A DNA stretch of 64,000 nucleotides from Temnothorax longispinosus (lineage: Eukaryota > Arthropoda > Insecta > Hymenoptera > Formicidae): assembly GCF_030848805.1 (NCBI RefSeq), contig NC_092363.1, positions 21,670,600-21,734,599 on the forward strand. Direction: 5' to 3'. Positions 30,301 to 41,358 of this stretch are shown piece after piece. The position numbers and the translations under genes are program-made. Numbering within the stretch: position 1 is the first letter of the stretch; every line of letters starts with the position of its first letter. The notes under the pieces are model-generated. The model ran no database searches, was not told where the DNA came from, and saw only the letters and a list, made by a program, of their open reading frames with translations.

Positions 30301-31915
30301 AATTAAAAAAAAAAGCTCGAAAGAAGATTTATTTGATTTCTGGAAGAAAATTTAATTGATACAGTTGCATGGCACATGAATCATCGTAAAACTGAAAGGA
30401 TACAACTCAGTGTTTCTTTGTATTAATTAAATAGAACATAAACTCAATTAGCCGTCTTTGCTAACGTTAAATACGGCGTCAGTTAAAAATGGCGAATATG
30501 AATTTAAGATTCATTATGACGGCCTTGCGACTGCTTTCGTGTAAAAGTCAAGCAGAATTCCAGAATACATTTATCAGAACATTGGTTGTTTACCCATTTC
30601 TGCTTCGTTCAACGTGGCGGAAGAGGATGCCACGGGATCGCAGTGCCATTACTCTTGAAACTCCTAAGATCGTACGTAACTTTGCGAGGTATAATAAATA
30701 CGCTTTGCATATATTTACAAGCACGTCCATAGAATTACACGGCTGTGACTGCGGCAATTTTATGGAGACGGAAAGATTTGGAAAAGTGACAAACTCTCGA
30801 TTTCCGATATTAAAATATTAAATCTTAAATATTATTTTTTTTTTTATTTATTAGTTGTGTGTGTGTGTGTGTGTGGATTATGATAAATTTATTTTTTATT
30901 TTACTTTTTTCATTACCAGAAAAGTTCACTTTGCACTACTTTAGGGAAAAACTCGCGGCGGAAGATAACGTATAAGAAACGACGCTAATGGGTCGTGCAA
31001 AAAAATCACATTTTCTCATGTCTATCGAGAAATTTGCAATGTTGAATTTACCTCGAGATTTTATGTCAACAATTTATATGAAACTTTCCGCAAACTTCTG
31101 CTGTCCAATACATAGTTCCGTTAAAGTTTCTTGTCGAACAAAACTTATATTTTTTTTAAACATGAAAAAATCGGAAAAGAAAAAAGGAGAAACATAATCC
31201 TTTCAATGGCCCAAATGGGCGATCTATGTCGAATTCCTTAAAAAACAAGCGCTTTTAATGAGAAATCGAGAGTTCATCCGATTCATCGTGCAATCGGTAA
31301 CAGAACCGTGCATTTCCTGCCTCGTAAACATCTAGTTTCCGTCCCATCCTCGTCGCAACGCGAACTTCGATCAGTCGAAGCCACCCCTCACGAATAGAGT
31401 GTTGTCATGGCGCAAGCGTCCGCGGACGTTTCGTGTCGATTACGAGAGGACTCGCTTCCTTGCACGACACAAACAAATTAGGCCAAAGCCAACCCTAACG
31501 GCGCGTGTTAGCGAGAAAATCGCATTTCCCTGATCACGAGGAACGCTCTAACCGAGCCACGAAGTTCTCAGACTCGATGTGTTCATCATCGAACACACAT
31601 CATTCGTTTCTCTTCCAAGAAGAGAAGGACAGACGATAATTCAGCATTGGACAGTCCTTTGGATCTCTTCTCGAGACAATTAGCACCGGGAAAGGAGGCC
31701 ACGGAGTCCTCCCCTTCTTTCCCTTCCCCCCTTCCGATTTCTACGCGCGACACCACTCTCCATCACAAGTATATTAAAATTTCACGGATCACAAGCGCGC
31801 GTCAGGCACACGTCGTCGAAATCCGCGCGGCCGTCCCGCGCGCGGCAATCCCGGTGACCCGGAGTCACAGAATCGGGCCGCGAGCCGTCGCGGGACCAAA
31901 CGCGATCCGTTGTCA
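15365..31915 (-). other. Fur1 sequence between exon C and exon A, no further exon found
   Basis: For the CRR transcript this is intron. For the exon A transcript its right end is 3' untranslated region. Mostly AT-rich. GC-richer islands occur near 18180-18250, 18840-19010, 21230-21700, 28600-29000 and 31300-31915. A purine-rich low-complexity tract is at 29750-29950 and a GT-rich tract with many TGG triplets at 18120-18185. No additional furin exon or other gene is supported. Confidence 0.6.
30856..30874. repeat. (TG)n microsatellite
   Basis: Perfect TG dinucleotide run of about nine units, downstream of Fur1 exon A. Confidence 0.95.
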
Positions 31916-32442
31916 TCATGTACACCTGCGCGCATCCGACGCGCGATGTATCGCCGTCGGGATAGCGCGTCGCGTCGTCGTGTCGCCGGCCCACGACGTC
32001 GCCGTCGTCATCGGGACGACGCTCGCTGCCGCGATCAGCGGCCGATTCGCCTCCGTGCCCAACTCGCTCCGACTGTTCGTCGAGGCAGGCCAGCTGGTGA
32101 TCAACTCCCGCCAGCCGGGCACGCCGGTCAGATAGGCTAGAAGGAGTAGTATGAGGCACCCACCTAGGCACCCGCTGCCCCCGGCTTCGAAGGCGGCACA
32201 GCCACTCGTCTGGTTCTCCGTCGTCGGCCTCTGCACCTCCGGGTGTGAGACCCGGTCCATCTGCCGGCTACCCGTCCACGGATCGCCCTCGGTATCCACG
32301 GCGTTGTGCCCGAGATCCGAAGGCGCGTTGTTCACTTCCTCGTGGACCACTGGCGGCAGCGGCTTGTCCTTGTCCAGCTGGTCGTCCACTTCCACTGACG
32401 TGTCCGTGCCGAAGAACACAAGCTTCCACTCCTCCAGAGTGT
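31916..32442 (-). CDS. Fur1: Fur1 alternative exon A: alternative P-domain end, TM segment and tail
   Basis: Acceptor GTTTTAG, two bases then TLEEWKLVFFGTDTSVEVD, a second version of the P-domain end that replaces RATLHEWALIFYGT of exon B. An acidic and polar stalk of about 65 residues follows. Then comes one hydrophobic stretch, CLGGCLILLLLAYLTG, predicted to span the membrane, and a cytoplasmic tail of about 70 residues ending DARRCT before the stop. It is a complete terminal exon: type I membrane protein without a Cys-rich domain. It most resembles the role of the non-CRR Drosophila products. Dependence on the exon 40423-40633 donor is inferred from phase. A TA-type inverted-repeat element starts only 44 bases upstream of its acceptor. 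Confidence 0.85.
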
Positions 32443-32485
32443 CTAAAACAACAGCGCCAGCTACATTAGCGCGATTCGAGTGATA

Positions 32486-32685
32486 CACTGAGCAAAAAAG
32501 TTGTTAACTTGACTAAATATTTTCAATTAATTATTTTTTTAATTGAAATGTTTAAGTATTTGAGTCAAGTTACGTCACGTTAGATTTAATATGTCGTATT
32601 TAATTAAAATACATAAATATTTCAATTAAAAAAATAATAATTAGTTGAAAATATTTAGGCAAGTTCAAAACTTTTTTTCTCAGTG
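32486..32685. mobile_element. TA-target MITE beside Fur1 alternative exon A
   Basis: 200 bp, ends CACTGAGCAAAAAAG and CTTTTTTTCTCAGTG in inverted orientation, arms of about 65 bp, flanked by TA at 32484-32485 and 32686-32687. Shares terminal sequence with the element at 46598-46990, so they are likely the same family. Starts 44 bases upstream (in gene direction) of the exon A acceptor. Confidence 0.85.
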
Positions 32686-32872
32686 TAATGATAAGTAGCT
32701 ATTTCATATCGAGTGATTGTATGAAATACTTTACAAAAAGCGATTCATAGATCTTGAAAATATTAGAGACAGAAAAAAAGTTGCAGAAAAAACTGTAGCA
32801 TTTATAAAATGAAAAGAAAAGAAAATTGAAATAATTGTCGAAGCTATTTCTCCGTAACATTCTTCTATTTAA

Positions 32873-33211
32873 GGTGATCCTAAAGCCGTGATCCTAGCCG
32901 GTTTTTTTCGGTTTTTTTCTTAGCACTAATCTTTTAATTGGCTTTATAGAAATGCAAAATTCTTGTCTAGAATTAAAGTACGCATCAAAATCTAGGTCAT
33001 GGTGGTCGAATTTATATCGAAAACGAAAAAAAATTAATATTTTTTGTTATACATGACGACCACCACATATAAATTCGACCACCATGACCTAGATTTTGAT
33101 GCGTACTTTAATTCTAGACAAGAATTTTGCATTTCTATAAAGTCAATTAAAAGATTAGTGCTAAGAAAAAAACCGAAAAAAACCGGCTAGAATCACGGGT
33201 TTAGGATCACC
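32873..33211. mobile_element. TTAA-flanked MITE (piggyBac-like)
   Basis: 339 bp starting GGTGATCC and ending GGATCACC, with long inverted arms of about 145 bp around a short AT-rich centre. TTAA lies on both sides (32869-32872 and 33212-33215), the target duplication typical of piggyBac-type transposition. Arms are nearly identical, suggesting a recent insertion. No coding capacity. It lies in the intron 5' to exon A. Confidence 0.85.
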
Positions 33212-33996
33212 TTAATATCTGAAATTTCTTCTGCCTCCAGTACTCTTGAAATAATTATAATTTTTGACAAACGTGTAACATATGCGATAAGATTCAAATA
33301 TAAAAAGTGCAAACGTGCCAAAATTTTATGTTTACTCCTTAAGCAAGGAATGGATTGAAAATAACGTATTTGTCCTGTAGCAATTACGCAATAATAACTA
33401 CCTACTGTTATTTTTACATTAAATACATACATGCATACACGATTGCAATCAACTCTATAGTAGATTTTACGTGATATACGTACCGTGGATTCCTGAGAAT
33501 ATAAACGCAAGCTTGCAGAGCCCCGCAGCGCCATTTTCATAAGCGAGGTTCTGATAGAATGGAGTTCAAATTATCTCCGTATAATATAAAAATATCAATA
33601 ATATCGTATGTATAATATTGCGCGCCAAAATCTGTGTGTATTTTTCAAATCTTATGAAACATTCGTATTTTAAATCGTCGCGGAGCAGCAAAGTCATAAT
33701 TATTGGACATATTTATTATCGATTTCTTTCATCTGCCTATCGAAAGTGCTTTTCACTTTCTCAGAAATTACTCCGCGACCTTGCCCGCAAATATCACGTA
33801 AGACATTGTATTTCGTAGAGAGGTGAAGGTAGTAAAATGGAAGGTTTCATGAGGTAGACGAGACGCGAGCGAGACAGTGGAAGGGGCGGCGGAGACGTCG
33901 ACGGCGCCGTCCGGGAAATTAATAAAGCGTCGCGATGCCGTGGGGAAAATTTCGTCCTAAGCTCACTCGCGGGAACAATGTCTGCGATGGAGGAAA

Positions 33997-34011
33997 GCGC
34001 GCGCGCGCGCG
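33997..34011. repeat. (GC)n run, Z-DNA-prone
   Basis: Alternating GC for 15 bases in a locally GC-rich island 200 bases from the paired hairpins. Confidence 0.9.
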
Positions 34012-34204
34012 GAGAAGGAAAGGTTCCAGTCTTGATTAAATTAGAGTTAAAAATAACCGAGTAATCAGCGACGACTCTTCGCGCGCATTTACTCAGTGAA
34101 ATGTGTACGTCGGAATTAAATGCAAAGTGTTCTGCAACGAGAGAATAGTAAAAACTCGTAGACGATTATCGTTTCTTACCCGAGGTAAGATACATCTGCG
34201 AGGT

Positions 34205-34278
34205 TTCCTTGCGCCGCGGGCAAGGAACCTTCCATTTAGCTAGCTTCTCCAAGACGGAGGCGCTATGCTAAATGGAAG
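34205..34278. ncRNA. Two adjacent strong hairpins, candidate structured RNA
   Basis: First hairpin 34205-34227: TTCCTTGC pairs with GCAAGGAA around a 7-base GC loop. Second 34229-34278: CTTCCATTTAGC pairs perfectly with GCTAAATGGAAG and the pairing continues inward with one mismatch and one bulge to a 5-base loop, giving 21 of 22 base pairs. It lies between Fur1 exons B and A. It could be a microRNA-like precursor (though the loop is short), a splicing control structure, or the remains of a small inverted-repeat element. Strand unknown. Confidence 0.35.
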
Positions 34279-34422
34279 CTAATTTTATATATCGTGTCTT
34301 CTCAGCCAGCCATTAACAGCTCGGGAGGATTATTTGATATTCTCTCTCAACCACTGGTTTAAACCGTGCCACAATAATCAAGATTTGCATATTAATTAAG
34401 AAATGAATTTAAAGAATTGATT

Positions 34423-34659
34423 AAAAGTAAAAACATTGTGCTATCGTTATCAGTGATAAGCATACATTTTTTAATTTTAATATTGCTCAAAATATTTCAT
34501 TGTTTCCTACTCCGTTTACGATGAAATGTTCCTTTTTACGTCTTAAAGAAGGAACATTTAATCGTAAACAGAGTAGGAAACAATGAAATATTTCGAGCAA
34601 TATTAAAATTAAAAAATTTATGCTTATCACTGATAACGAAACACAATGTTTTTACTTTT
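34423..34659. mobile_element. 237-bp near-perfect palindromic element
   Basis: Arms start AAAAGTAAAAACATTGTG and end with the complement. They match over about 110 bases with a few differences around a short centre at about 34536-34548. No clear target duplication was found, so the class is unknown. Non-coding, probably a MITE. Confidence 0.7.
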
Positions 34660-35331
34660 CTAGAAAAGTTAATTTTAAATGTTATATGAATTCGTATTTT
34701 GTTTAGATAGACACAGAACACAGAAAAGTTAAAATATATACAGGTTCGAACATATACCAGGTTCGAACGAAATCAGTCTCACGGGAAAAGCTAAATTTCA
34801 GGCTGGATTTTATAGGTGGAGAGTAGTGACGGGAGACCAGAAATCAAAGTGGTGGAAAAGCGGATCCAATTTGTCGCGACGGGACTACTCTCGCGTGTCC
34901 TCTTTTGGCCGGCATCCGTAAACTGTGCCGGTTGCCAGTTGTAATAAAGTCATCGTTAAAATGTTGCTGTACGAGCGCGCGACATGGCTGGTAAAGTGAC
35001 AGGCGTCGCGACGCTCGGACAACTTCTTTTATCAAAAGTATCGAGAGAGGAAATAACTTGCGACCGAGGGTTGAGGGAAATGAATGGGAGGATGACGCAA
35101 GAGAAGGGTAAAAGGGGAGCGTAAAAATGTCAAAAATTGATCGGGACAACGTGGCGGGCTATTCGTAAGACAATGGGAATGTAAGGGCATTGTGCTCGAC
35201 GGGTCGTTAGCGCGCACTATTGGAGAAGCGAATTTCGATAATAATGCCTTAAGAGCGGGAACCATTTTGCGGGGTAAGCGGGCGAAAAAATTTCCAATCA
35301 TGGCGGAAATTATTTAGTAGCGATGATAGAC

Positions 35332-35352
35332 GAGAGAGAGAGAGAGAGAGAG
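35332..35352. repeat. (GA)n microsatellite
   Basis: Perfect GA run. In insects such tracts can bind GAGA-type factors, but no promoter is evident here. Confidence 0.95.
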
Positions 35353-37476
35353 GAGCCGCCCGGTCTCTCCACCATGATGGGGTGGTTCGTTTCGCTCTCA
35401 TCGGCTTTTCCATTTCACGGTACGCATTAGCGGTTTTCAGTACCGTTCGCGTCGTCGCGTTTCACTGAATTTTGAGCGATTTGCGGTTACATGGTGATCT
35501 AGAATTCGAGAATTCGGAAAGGAGATAACAAGCGCAATCATGAACATCATTTGCGAGATTCGCGGATCATTTGCGAGATTTACGTTGCTATTTTGAGGGA
35601 AATTACTTTCAAATTCTAATATCACATGGTTCGAATTAAGATATGTAACAATGTCAGGATTATACTATAAAACAAAATAAAATAGAAAAGATGAAATATC
35701 ACTTGTATATTTTATCGTATCTTTCTAAATTATTATTTAATGACAAGTCAAAAGACAAAAATGTTAAGTTAAAAGTTAAATATCTAAGAGTATAATAATT
35801 TTTAAATCGTATTTTAGACAGAAAGTGAAATGAAAGTGGAAACACAATTTTCTCATTGTCAAAGACAATGGTCCGCGTCCCGTGTATAAGGATAATAGAG
35901 TACAAGGCGATACATGTCGGCAATACATTAGATAGCCGGCGCATATAGATGCGTGTTCGAGGCTATATATGAGACTCATCGATAACCAAGTCATTGAAAG
36001 TTTTGATTGAAAGGCCATAGCGCGCGTTACCGGCCTCGATAAGTTTCCCTATTATCGACCTGCCGTTCACGCAAGAGGCTTCGATTGTAACAACAGGAAG
36101 AAGCGACGCAGGAAGTGTCAACATGACGAAAAACCCGACGTTTGACATAAAGACGAAACTATGCTAAATATTTAAGTGCGCGCTACTTACACTTAAGAGG
36201 AAACTCTCCGGAAGTTTGGCGGACGCGAGTTTGACGGCGAATAGCTCATGGTTAAAGAAGGAGAGACACATTTTATAAATTTATATAAATATACATATAT
36301 AGTGTGCCAAATAATTTTCTTAAATAATTTACAGTAGTCACAAAGAAAACTGATAGTTCTTTCATCAGCGCGTGAAAACCATCGGGTGCAATAATATAGA
36401 CAAAATTTGTTTAAATTAAGAATGATATTTGTATAAATTTCTATTCGTGCGTATTAATCATGCAAATATATAATTTACTCAACGAAACTTCACTTACGGC
36501 AATTTTCTAGCTACGTCCGTCTAGCTACGAAAGCTAAAGATATCAGCGCTTTATACGAAATACCTTGTACGATATTTCTTATAAAGTGTTCCGACAAAAA
36601 AATGTCACAGCAAAACAAAGTTTCTGCAGAAAACATTGAGAACTCTCGTTTTTAGTTCGAGAGGAGATACGCGAAGAAGTTTCATCATACTTAGTAGAAA
36701 AATACGTAAGGATCATTTCACGTGAAACATTCTAAACTCACATAAAAAAAAAGAAACGTGAATAATGCGAAATAAGCTTGTCTACAGTGCTGCGTATTAA
36801 TAGCCATGGGATAATATATCCATGTACAAACAAAAGTAACGGTGTGGTCGCAATCAGCTAACACAAAAGAGAAAATACGAAAACCAAATTCCAGCGGATT
36901 CGTTTAATCTTCGGGGCTTTGCGCGCGATACATCTCTACTTTCCACGCTTCGCGTGCGGGTGTGCGGGCGGATGCGTGGAAGCGAATGGGAAACGATCGG
37001 AAGCTGTGAAACGACCTTCTTTGTTGTCCCGCGGTATAAAATACCGCTGTTGAGAACAATAGTGCAGATAGATTGGCCTTATTAGTCATCGCGATTATCC
37101 GTGCGCGCGACACTAAATTTTTCGTAGATATGTTTAATCAACTGTGGTGCAGATTTTTTTTATCGCGATTATGTAAATACTGATATTTAATTTTTTTATT
37201 CGAATTTTTTATCAAATATATGTAAACTTACGTTATTTCAAAATAACAAAATTAAAAATCTCTTAACTATATAAATTATATGTAGTCACGAGAAGTGACT
37301 CGTATCTTATTGTATTTGCAATTATAGATTTTAGTTCATTATTTAATTTAATTCAGTTAAGACTAAACTCTGTAGGAACCTAATTTAAAGTGAGCAATGA
37401 TATTTTTTCGCAAACATAACAGCTTCCGATTGTCGCCATTAAACAACCGACACATCTCGCCGAGACTCTCATTTGT

Positions 37477-38204
37477 TTAGGTACCCTTGTCCAGTTGCAG
37501 GTTTCTTGGGTCGAATTGTTCGTCCTGCAGCAGGTCGAGTCCTTTGGCCCTCGTGGCGTGTTGACCGGCGCCGCGAGCCCCACCGTAAACCGGATAGAGC
37601 TGTTGGATCTTGGGATATTGCTGAAATACCGCCGGGACCTTGTTAGTGGCCGCCTTTGCCGGCGGCTCCAACAAGATCAGTCCCCTCTGAAGGGACGAGG
37701 CGGTAACCACGTCGATGATCTTCTGTGTAATAATCTGTTTGCTTGTGGTTTTCGTCGTCGTAACGATCTGGGACACGGTGCTGGTAACTGGGCTGGGCGT
37801 ACTTCTACCACGTGGCCGCGACGTGATCAAACGCACGTCACCGGCCACGTTGTTGGGCCCCCTGTTCATCCCGGTGAGACCTCGAAGAGTTTGAACGGTG
37901 GGCTTGGGTCGATTAGCCGACTTGCCGTTCTTGTGCTGGCCGCGGGGCTTGCCTTTCCGCTGGGACTGAATCTGCGCGTTCACCACGTAGGGCGGGCTCA
38001 GACTGCCGGACTTGTCGGACTTGTGCTGCGTCTGCTTGCCCTTCGTCAGGGTGTTCTGGCTCTTCGGGACGGTCTCGCGCGGCTTGACGAACGGCCGTCT
38101 GGGTATACTCATGCCGGCCGGATTGTAAAGGGCGTACTCGGTCCGGTCGGGCAGCGTCGCGGTGCCGTAGAAGATCAGCGCCCACTCGTGCAGTGTAGCG
38201 CGTC
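37477..38204 (-). CDS. Fur1: Fur1 alternative exon B: P-domain end plus long basic linker
   Basis: Acceptor GATCACAG with a modest pyrimidine tract. Starts RATLHEWALIFYGTATLPD, the usual end of the P domain, then a linker of about 220 residues rich in Lys, Arg, Ser, Thr, Pro and Gln. The last part, KVPAVFQQYPKIQQLYPVYG and DLLQDEQFDPRNLQLDKG, resembles the corresponding Drosophila Fur1 region. There is no transmembrane segment. A donor, GTACCT, lies after base 37485 in phase 1 and fits exactly onto the Cys-rich exon at 15364. Without splicing the frame ends two codons later (stop at 37477-37479), which would give a form with no membrane anchor. GC content is much higher than in the flanking introns. 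Confidence 0.85.
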
Positions 38205-40422
38205 CTGTGATCCGGTATGCGTCCGTGAAATGCAGCGGAAAGAAAGCGGACGTCATGGTTAAAGAGAGATAGGAATGTAATCCAGTGCTTACTGGCGTGT
38301 CGAATGACGCGATACATAAACGAAATAGTACGTCGAAAATTATACGGGGTTACAAGATTAAACATTGGTCAGAAGTTCGTCGTCGGTTAAATGTCGGTAG
38401 TTCGATGGAGCTGTAATGCGCGTTATCCTCAGCGGTCGCCGTTAACGGAAATTAACAAGAACGTCTCAGAATTAACGAGAGTATCCTTCGTAGAGGTCCC
38501 CGTCGCAACGGCGCATAAGCACGTCGCATTCAGAAACTACAAGACACGTCCACGGAATATTTGTGGCGGTGTATTAACACCGAGATGGTTTAACAGTGTC
38601 TCGAATATTCCCACGACCCTCCTCTCGCCTCTGGAACGCAATTCGAGACAATGGATGTGGATGCGCGCTCTATAGCAATATAGGTCGGCGGTGCATAAGC
38701 GCATAAGAGGAAGTTTACGTAGCCATCGACCTTGATGAGCCGACACGGAAGCAGTTCGAAGTGGCTTTAACGCTTGCACCTTACCCGGTTAGATCGGCCG
38801 CGTTCGTCGCCGCGCGGCGAAATGTCTCCCTGCTATTTGCCGCTAAGGGCGGCGAACAGCATACAGAGCTCGAAGCCGGCAATTATCCGCCTTGCGCGGA
38901 TAATGCAGCTTCTTAGGCGATCGCGCACAAATGGGTCTTATGTAAGAGCTTTCTCGGTCGCGTCCCAGACGGGGGAGAGAGGGCTGCGAGAATGCGGTGG
39001 AATCTCGAAGGATCTCGCGGAGTTGAACACCAACTCGGTATCGGATCGCAGGATGCGCATGCAATGCTAGACATGTCTAAGCCATTCCGCCCGGATATCA
39101 CGCGTATGAATCGGTTAATCCTTTGTCGATACGATTTACAATAGTTCGAGGAGCGATCAAGATTGTGAGAATATCACGGATAATTCTAGCGTTTTTTTTT
39201 TAATTTCTTATACAATATTTCTTTCGATGTAAGTCAGAAATAGATGTTAATATCTAGCGAATTTCTTGCGGGGATCTTCGACTGGAAGATGCAACTGACA
39301 GGGAACTTGGTAACCGTGACCTTACGAAGACGCTACTGAGGCGCTTAGAAACTATTGTTGCGGCGAACAACGTAGAATTCTATTTGAAATTTAAATCAAC
39401 CGCAGAGCATCTCTCGAATGCGAGAGTTAATGCCGGCATAATCTACAAAGTGCTTTGTTCTTGACGTTTGAATCTAAGATTTCGCATAATGGTCTTTTAT
39501 AAATGTCAGTTGATTGTATGTCGTATGTTCCATATAATGATTGAAAAAAATCTTATCCTTTAAAGAAACTTTAAAAAAAGTTCGATGAGAATTTTATATC
39601 GTTGAGAATATTAAAATGTTCTTGAAACATTTATCAATTAATTTGATTGGTTATTTTAACAAATATATTAATTATTAAAATTAATTTTTTTATGTACAAG
39701 AATCGTGATCTGACGTTCTTATATCGTAAATAGATAATTTTCTTAATTGCATTGAAAGATTTTGTAAATCTAACTAATTTAAAAAGAGACTTCTAAATTT
39801 TGATATAAATGAGAGAAATTATTATCAGGATGACGAATACGATTTTTCTAATGATATAAATAATTTTAATTAATATTTGTTTTCAGAATTATTTCCAGCT
39901 AAATAATTCTTTGACAATTCGGTTTTAACATAAATTTTTTTTATTAAGCGATCTGATAGATTATGGCATACTTTCTTTGTAAACTTTTTGAATGTTTGCA
40001 ATATCTTCAAAATTGAAGAAAATATAGTACACGAAAATGTGCTGTGACGTCATATCTTATATGCGAAATCTTTTGAAGTTGCTGTCATCAAAGAAACTTT
40101 AGCAAGCTATAACTTTCTCAAATTTAGGTTTTTTTTTTAATTCAAAATGTACTAAAAATCGGATTAGATTCTCTACATTAATTATGGATACCGCTTAATA
40201 AAAAAAAATGTTAAAACCGAATTGAGCAGATTAGTTTCAGCAATAAATAATTTTAATTAGTTTAGTCTGTATAATTGACAGTTAGTTATTAGCAATGAAA
40301 ATCATGGCATATTAAAGATATAAGTCTTAATTAGTGTTGCGTAATTCCCTCATCACTATTAATTAAGCATTCTTTAATGATTATGCGAGAACGCGAAATA
40401 CGAGAAGATGCGATTGACTTAC
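38205..40422 (-). other. Fur1 intron before exon B
   Basis: GC-rich for the 900 bases next to exon B (to about 39120), then AT-rich. Overlapping short frames in the GC-rich part are not convincing. No repeat element noticed. Confidence 0.6.
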
Positions 40423-40633
40423 CGAGGTATCGACCCTCATTGTGAATTTCTAATTTCCAGGTGCCGTGCGGCCTCTCTCCCCATGTATGCACAGACATGA
40501 ATGGCCATTGGCTAAAACCGGCCTTCGAAATATCGTGCGGCCTTTTAGCGAGGAGAGTGCTCTTTGTACCCTGAGGAGACGTTAGCTGTATCTGAAGATC
40601 TCCTCGTCTCGCTGCCATCAGCGATACCTTCGC
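40423..40633 (-). CDS. Fur1: Fur1 exon: last constitutive P-domain exon, branch point of alternative splicing
   Basis: Phase 0 start (acceptor GTCATAG), phase 1 end (donor GTAAGT). Encodes AKVSLMAARRGDLQIQL, then SQWPFMSVHTWGERPHGTW and KLEIHNEGRYL. The WPFMSVHTWGE...GTW motif is the P-domain core. Its donor leaves a single G that can be completed by GA (38204 exon) or AC (32442 exon). Both give a sensible continuation of the P domain, so the C-terminus is chosen here. Confidence 0.93.
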
Positions 40634-41276
40634 CTATGACAAGCGTACCATTGTGTCTTTATCATCAATTATACGTGCATGTATTTTTCATTATCAACAT
40701 TTATGATTTACTACACAGATCTTTATGCAAATAAACTGAAACTTGACAAATTTTCAAATTGGTGTCAAAATATTTTATTTTTTTTAACAATAGTTTATTA
40801 ACAATAATTTATTAACTTCACATATACACCTAATTCTGCTAGTTAGCTCGTCTAAAAAGAAAAGAATAAATCAGACGTGTAGATTTTACGAAGTAATTTT
40901 GCGCCGTGTAACTAATAATTTTATAAGAGTAATTAACTTAATTCATTTACTTTCTTTAACAGATCTGCACCGGATCTAGTAATTACGTTTCGCCGGCAGA
41001 TGCAGTCATTAATATACTTTAAGTTAATTTGGCGAGAATTAAATAACTATTTAGCATGAGTTACAGTTTGCTCTTAGTTTTCTATAGGCGGTATAAAACG
41101 GTGACAAACAAATTAGTTTATTCAAACGAGAAGTAAATAAAATTCTGCCACTTTCAGCTTCAGCCGGCGAAACATTTTCGTCCTCGAAATAAATTCGTCC
41201 GAGTTTGCGTTTCTCGTAGTCAACACGAAATCCGCTAATTAGCCGATGTCATTTGCGAATGACATGCTCAGCTTAC
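40634..41276 (-). other. Fur1 intron
   Basis: AT-rich intron between two P-domain exons, and nothing else recognised. Confidence 0.8.
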
Positions 41277-41358
41277 CTGAACGTGCTCGAGGAAATTAAC
41301 ACCGCTGCACTCCTTGACATGTAAGTCGAGGACCAATTGGCTCTTTGGCGGTATTGTC
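41277..41358 (-). CDS. Fur1: Fur1 exon: P domain
   Basis: Short 82-base exon, one base completing a split Arg codon (acceptor TTTCTAG), ending phase 0 at LEHVQ (donor GTAAGC). Encodes TIPPKSQLVLDLHVKECSG then VNFLEHVQ, aligned with the IPP...LEHVQ segment of the convertase P domain. It is too short to be obvious as an open frame and was found by following splice phase and family similarity. Confidence 0.9.

Larger units (their letters stand above)
32443..37484 (-). other. Fur1 spacer between alternative exons A and B
   Basis: Carries three inverted-repeat elements (32486, 32873, 34423), the hairpin pair at 34205, and GC and GA simple repeats. A GC-rich stretch at 33820-34300 and another at 34840-35470 have no coding signature. 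It is the densest cluster of mobile elements in the window. Confidence 0.7.

Noticed and set aside
31647..32135. 162-codon plus-strand open frame and other frames over exon A
   Set aside because: Antisense to the GC-rich exon A and its flank, with no family features and low-complexity Arg/Ala-rich products.
37495..38262. 255-codon plus-strand open frame
   Set aside because: Antisense shadow of Fur1 exon B. The GC-rich exon keeps several frames open, and the minus-strand product matches furin family sequence.
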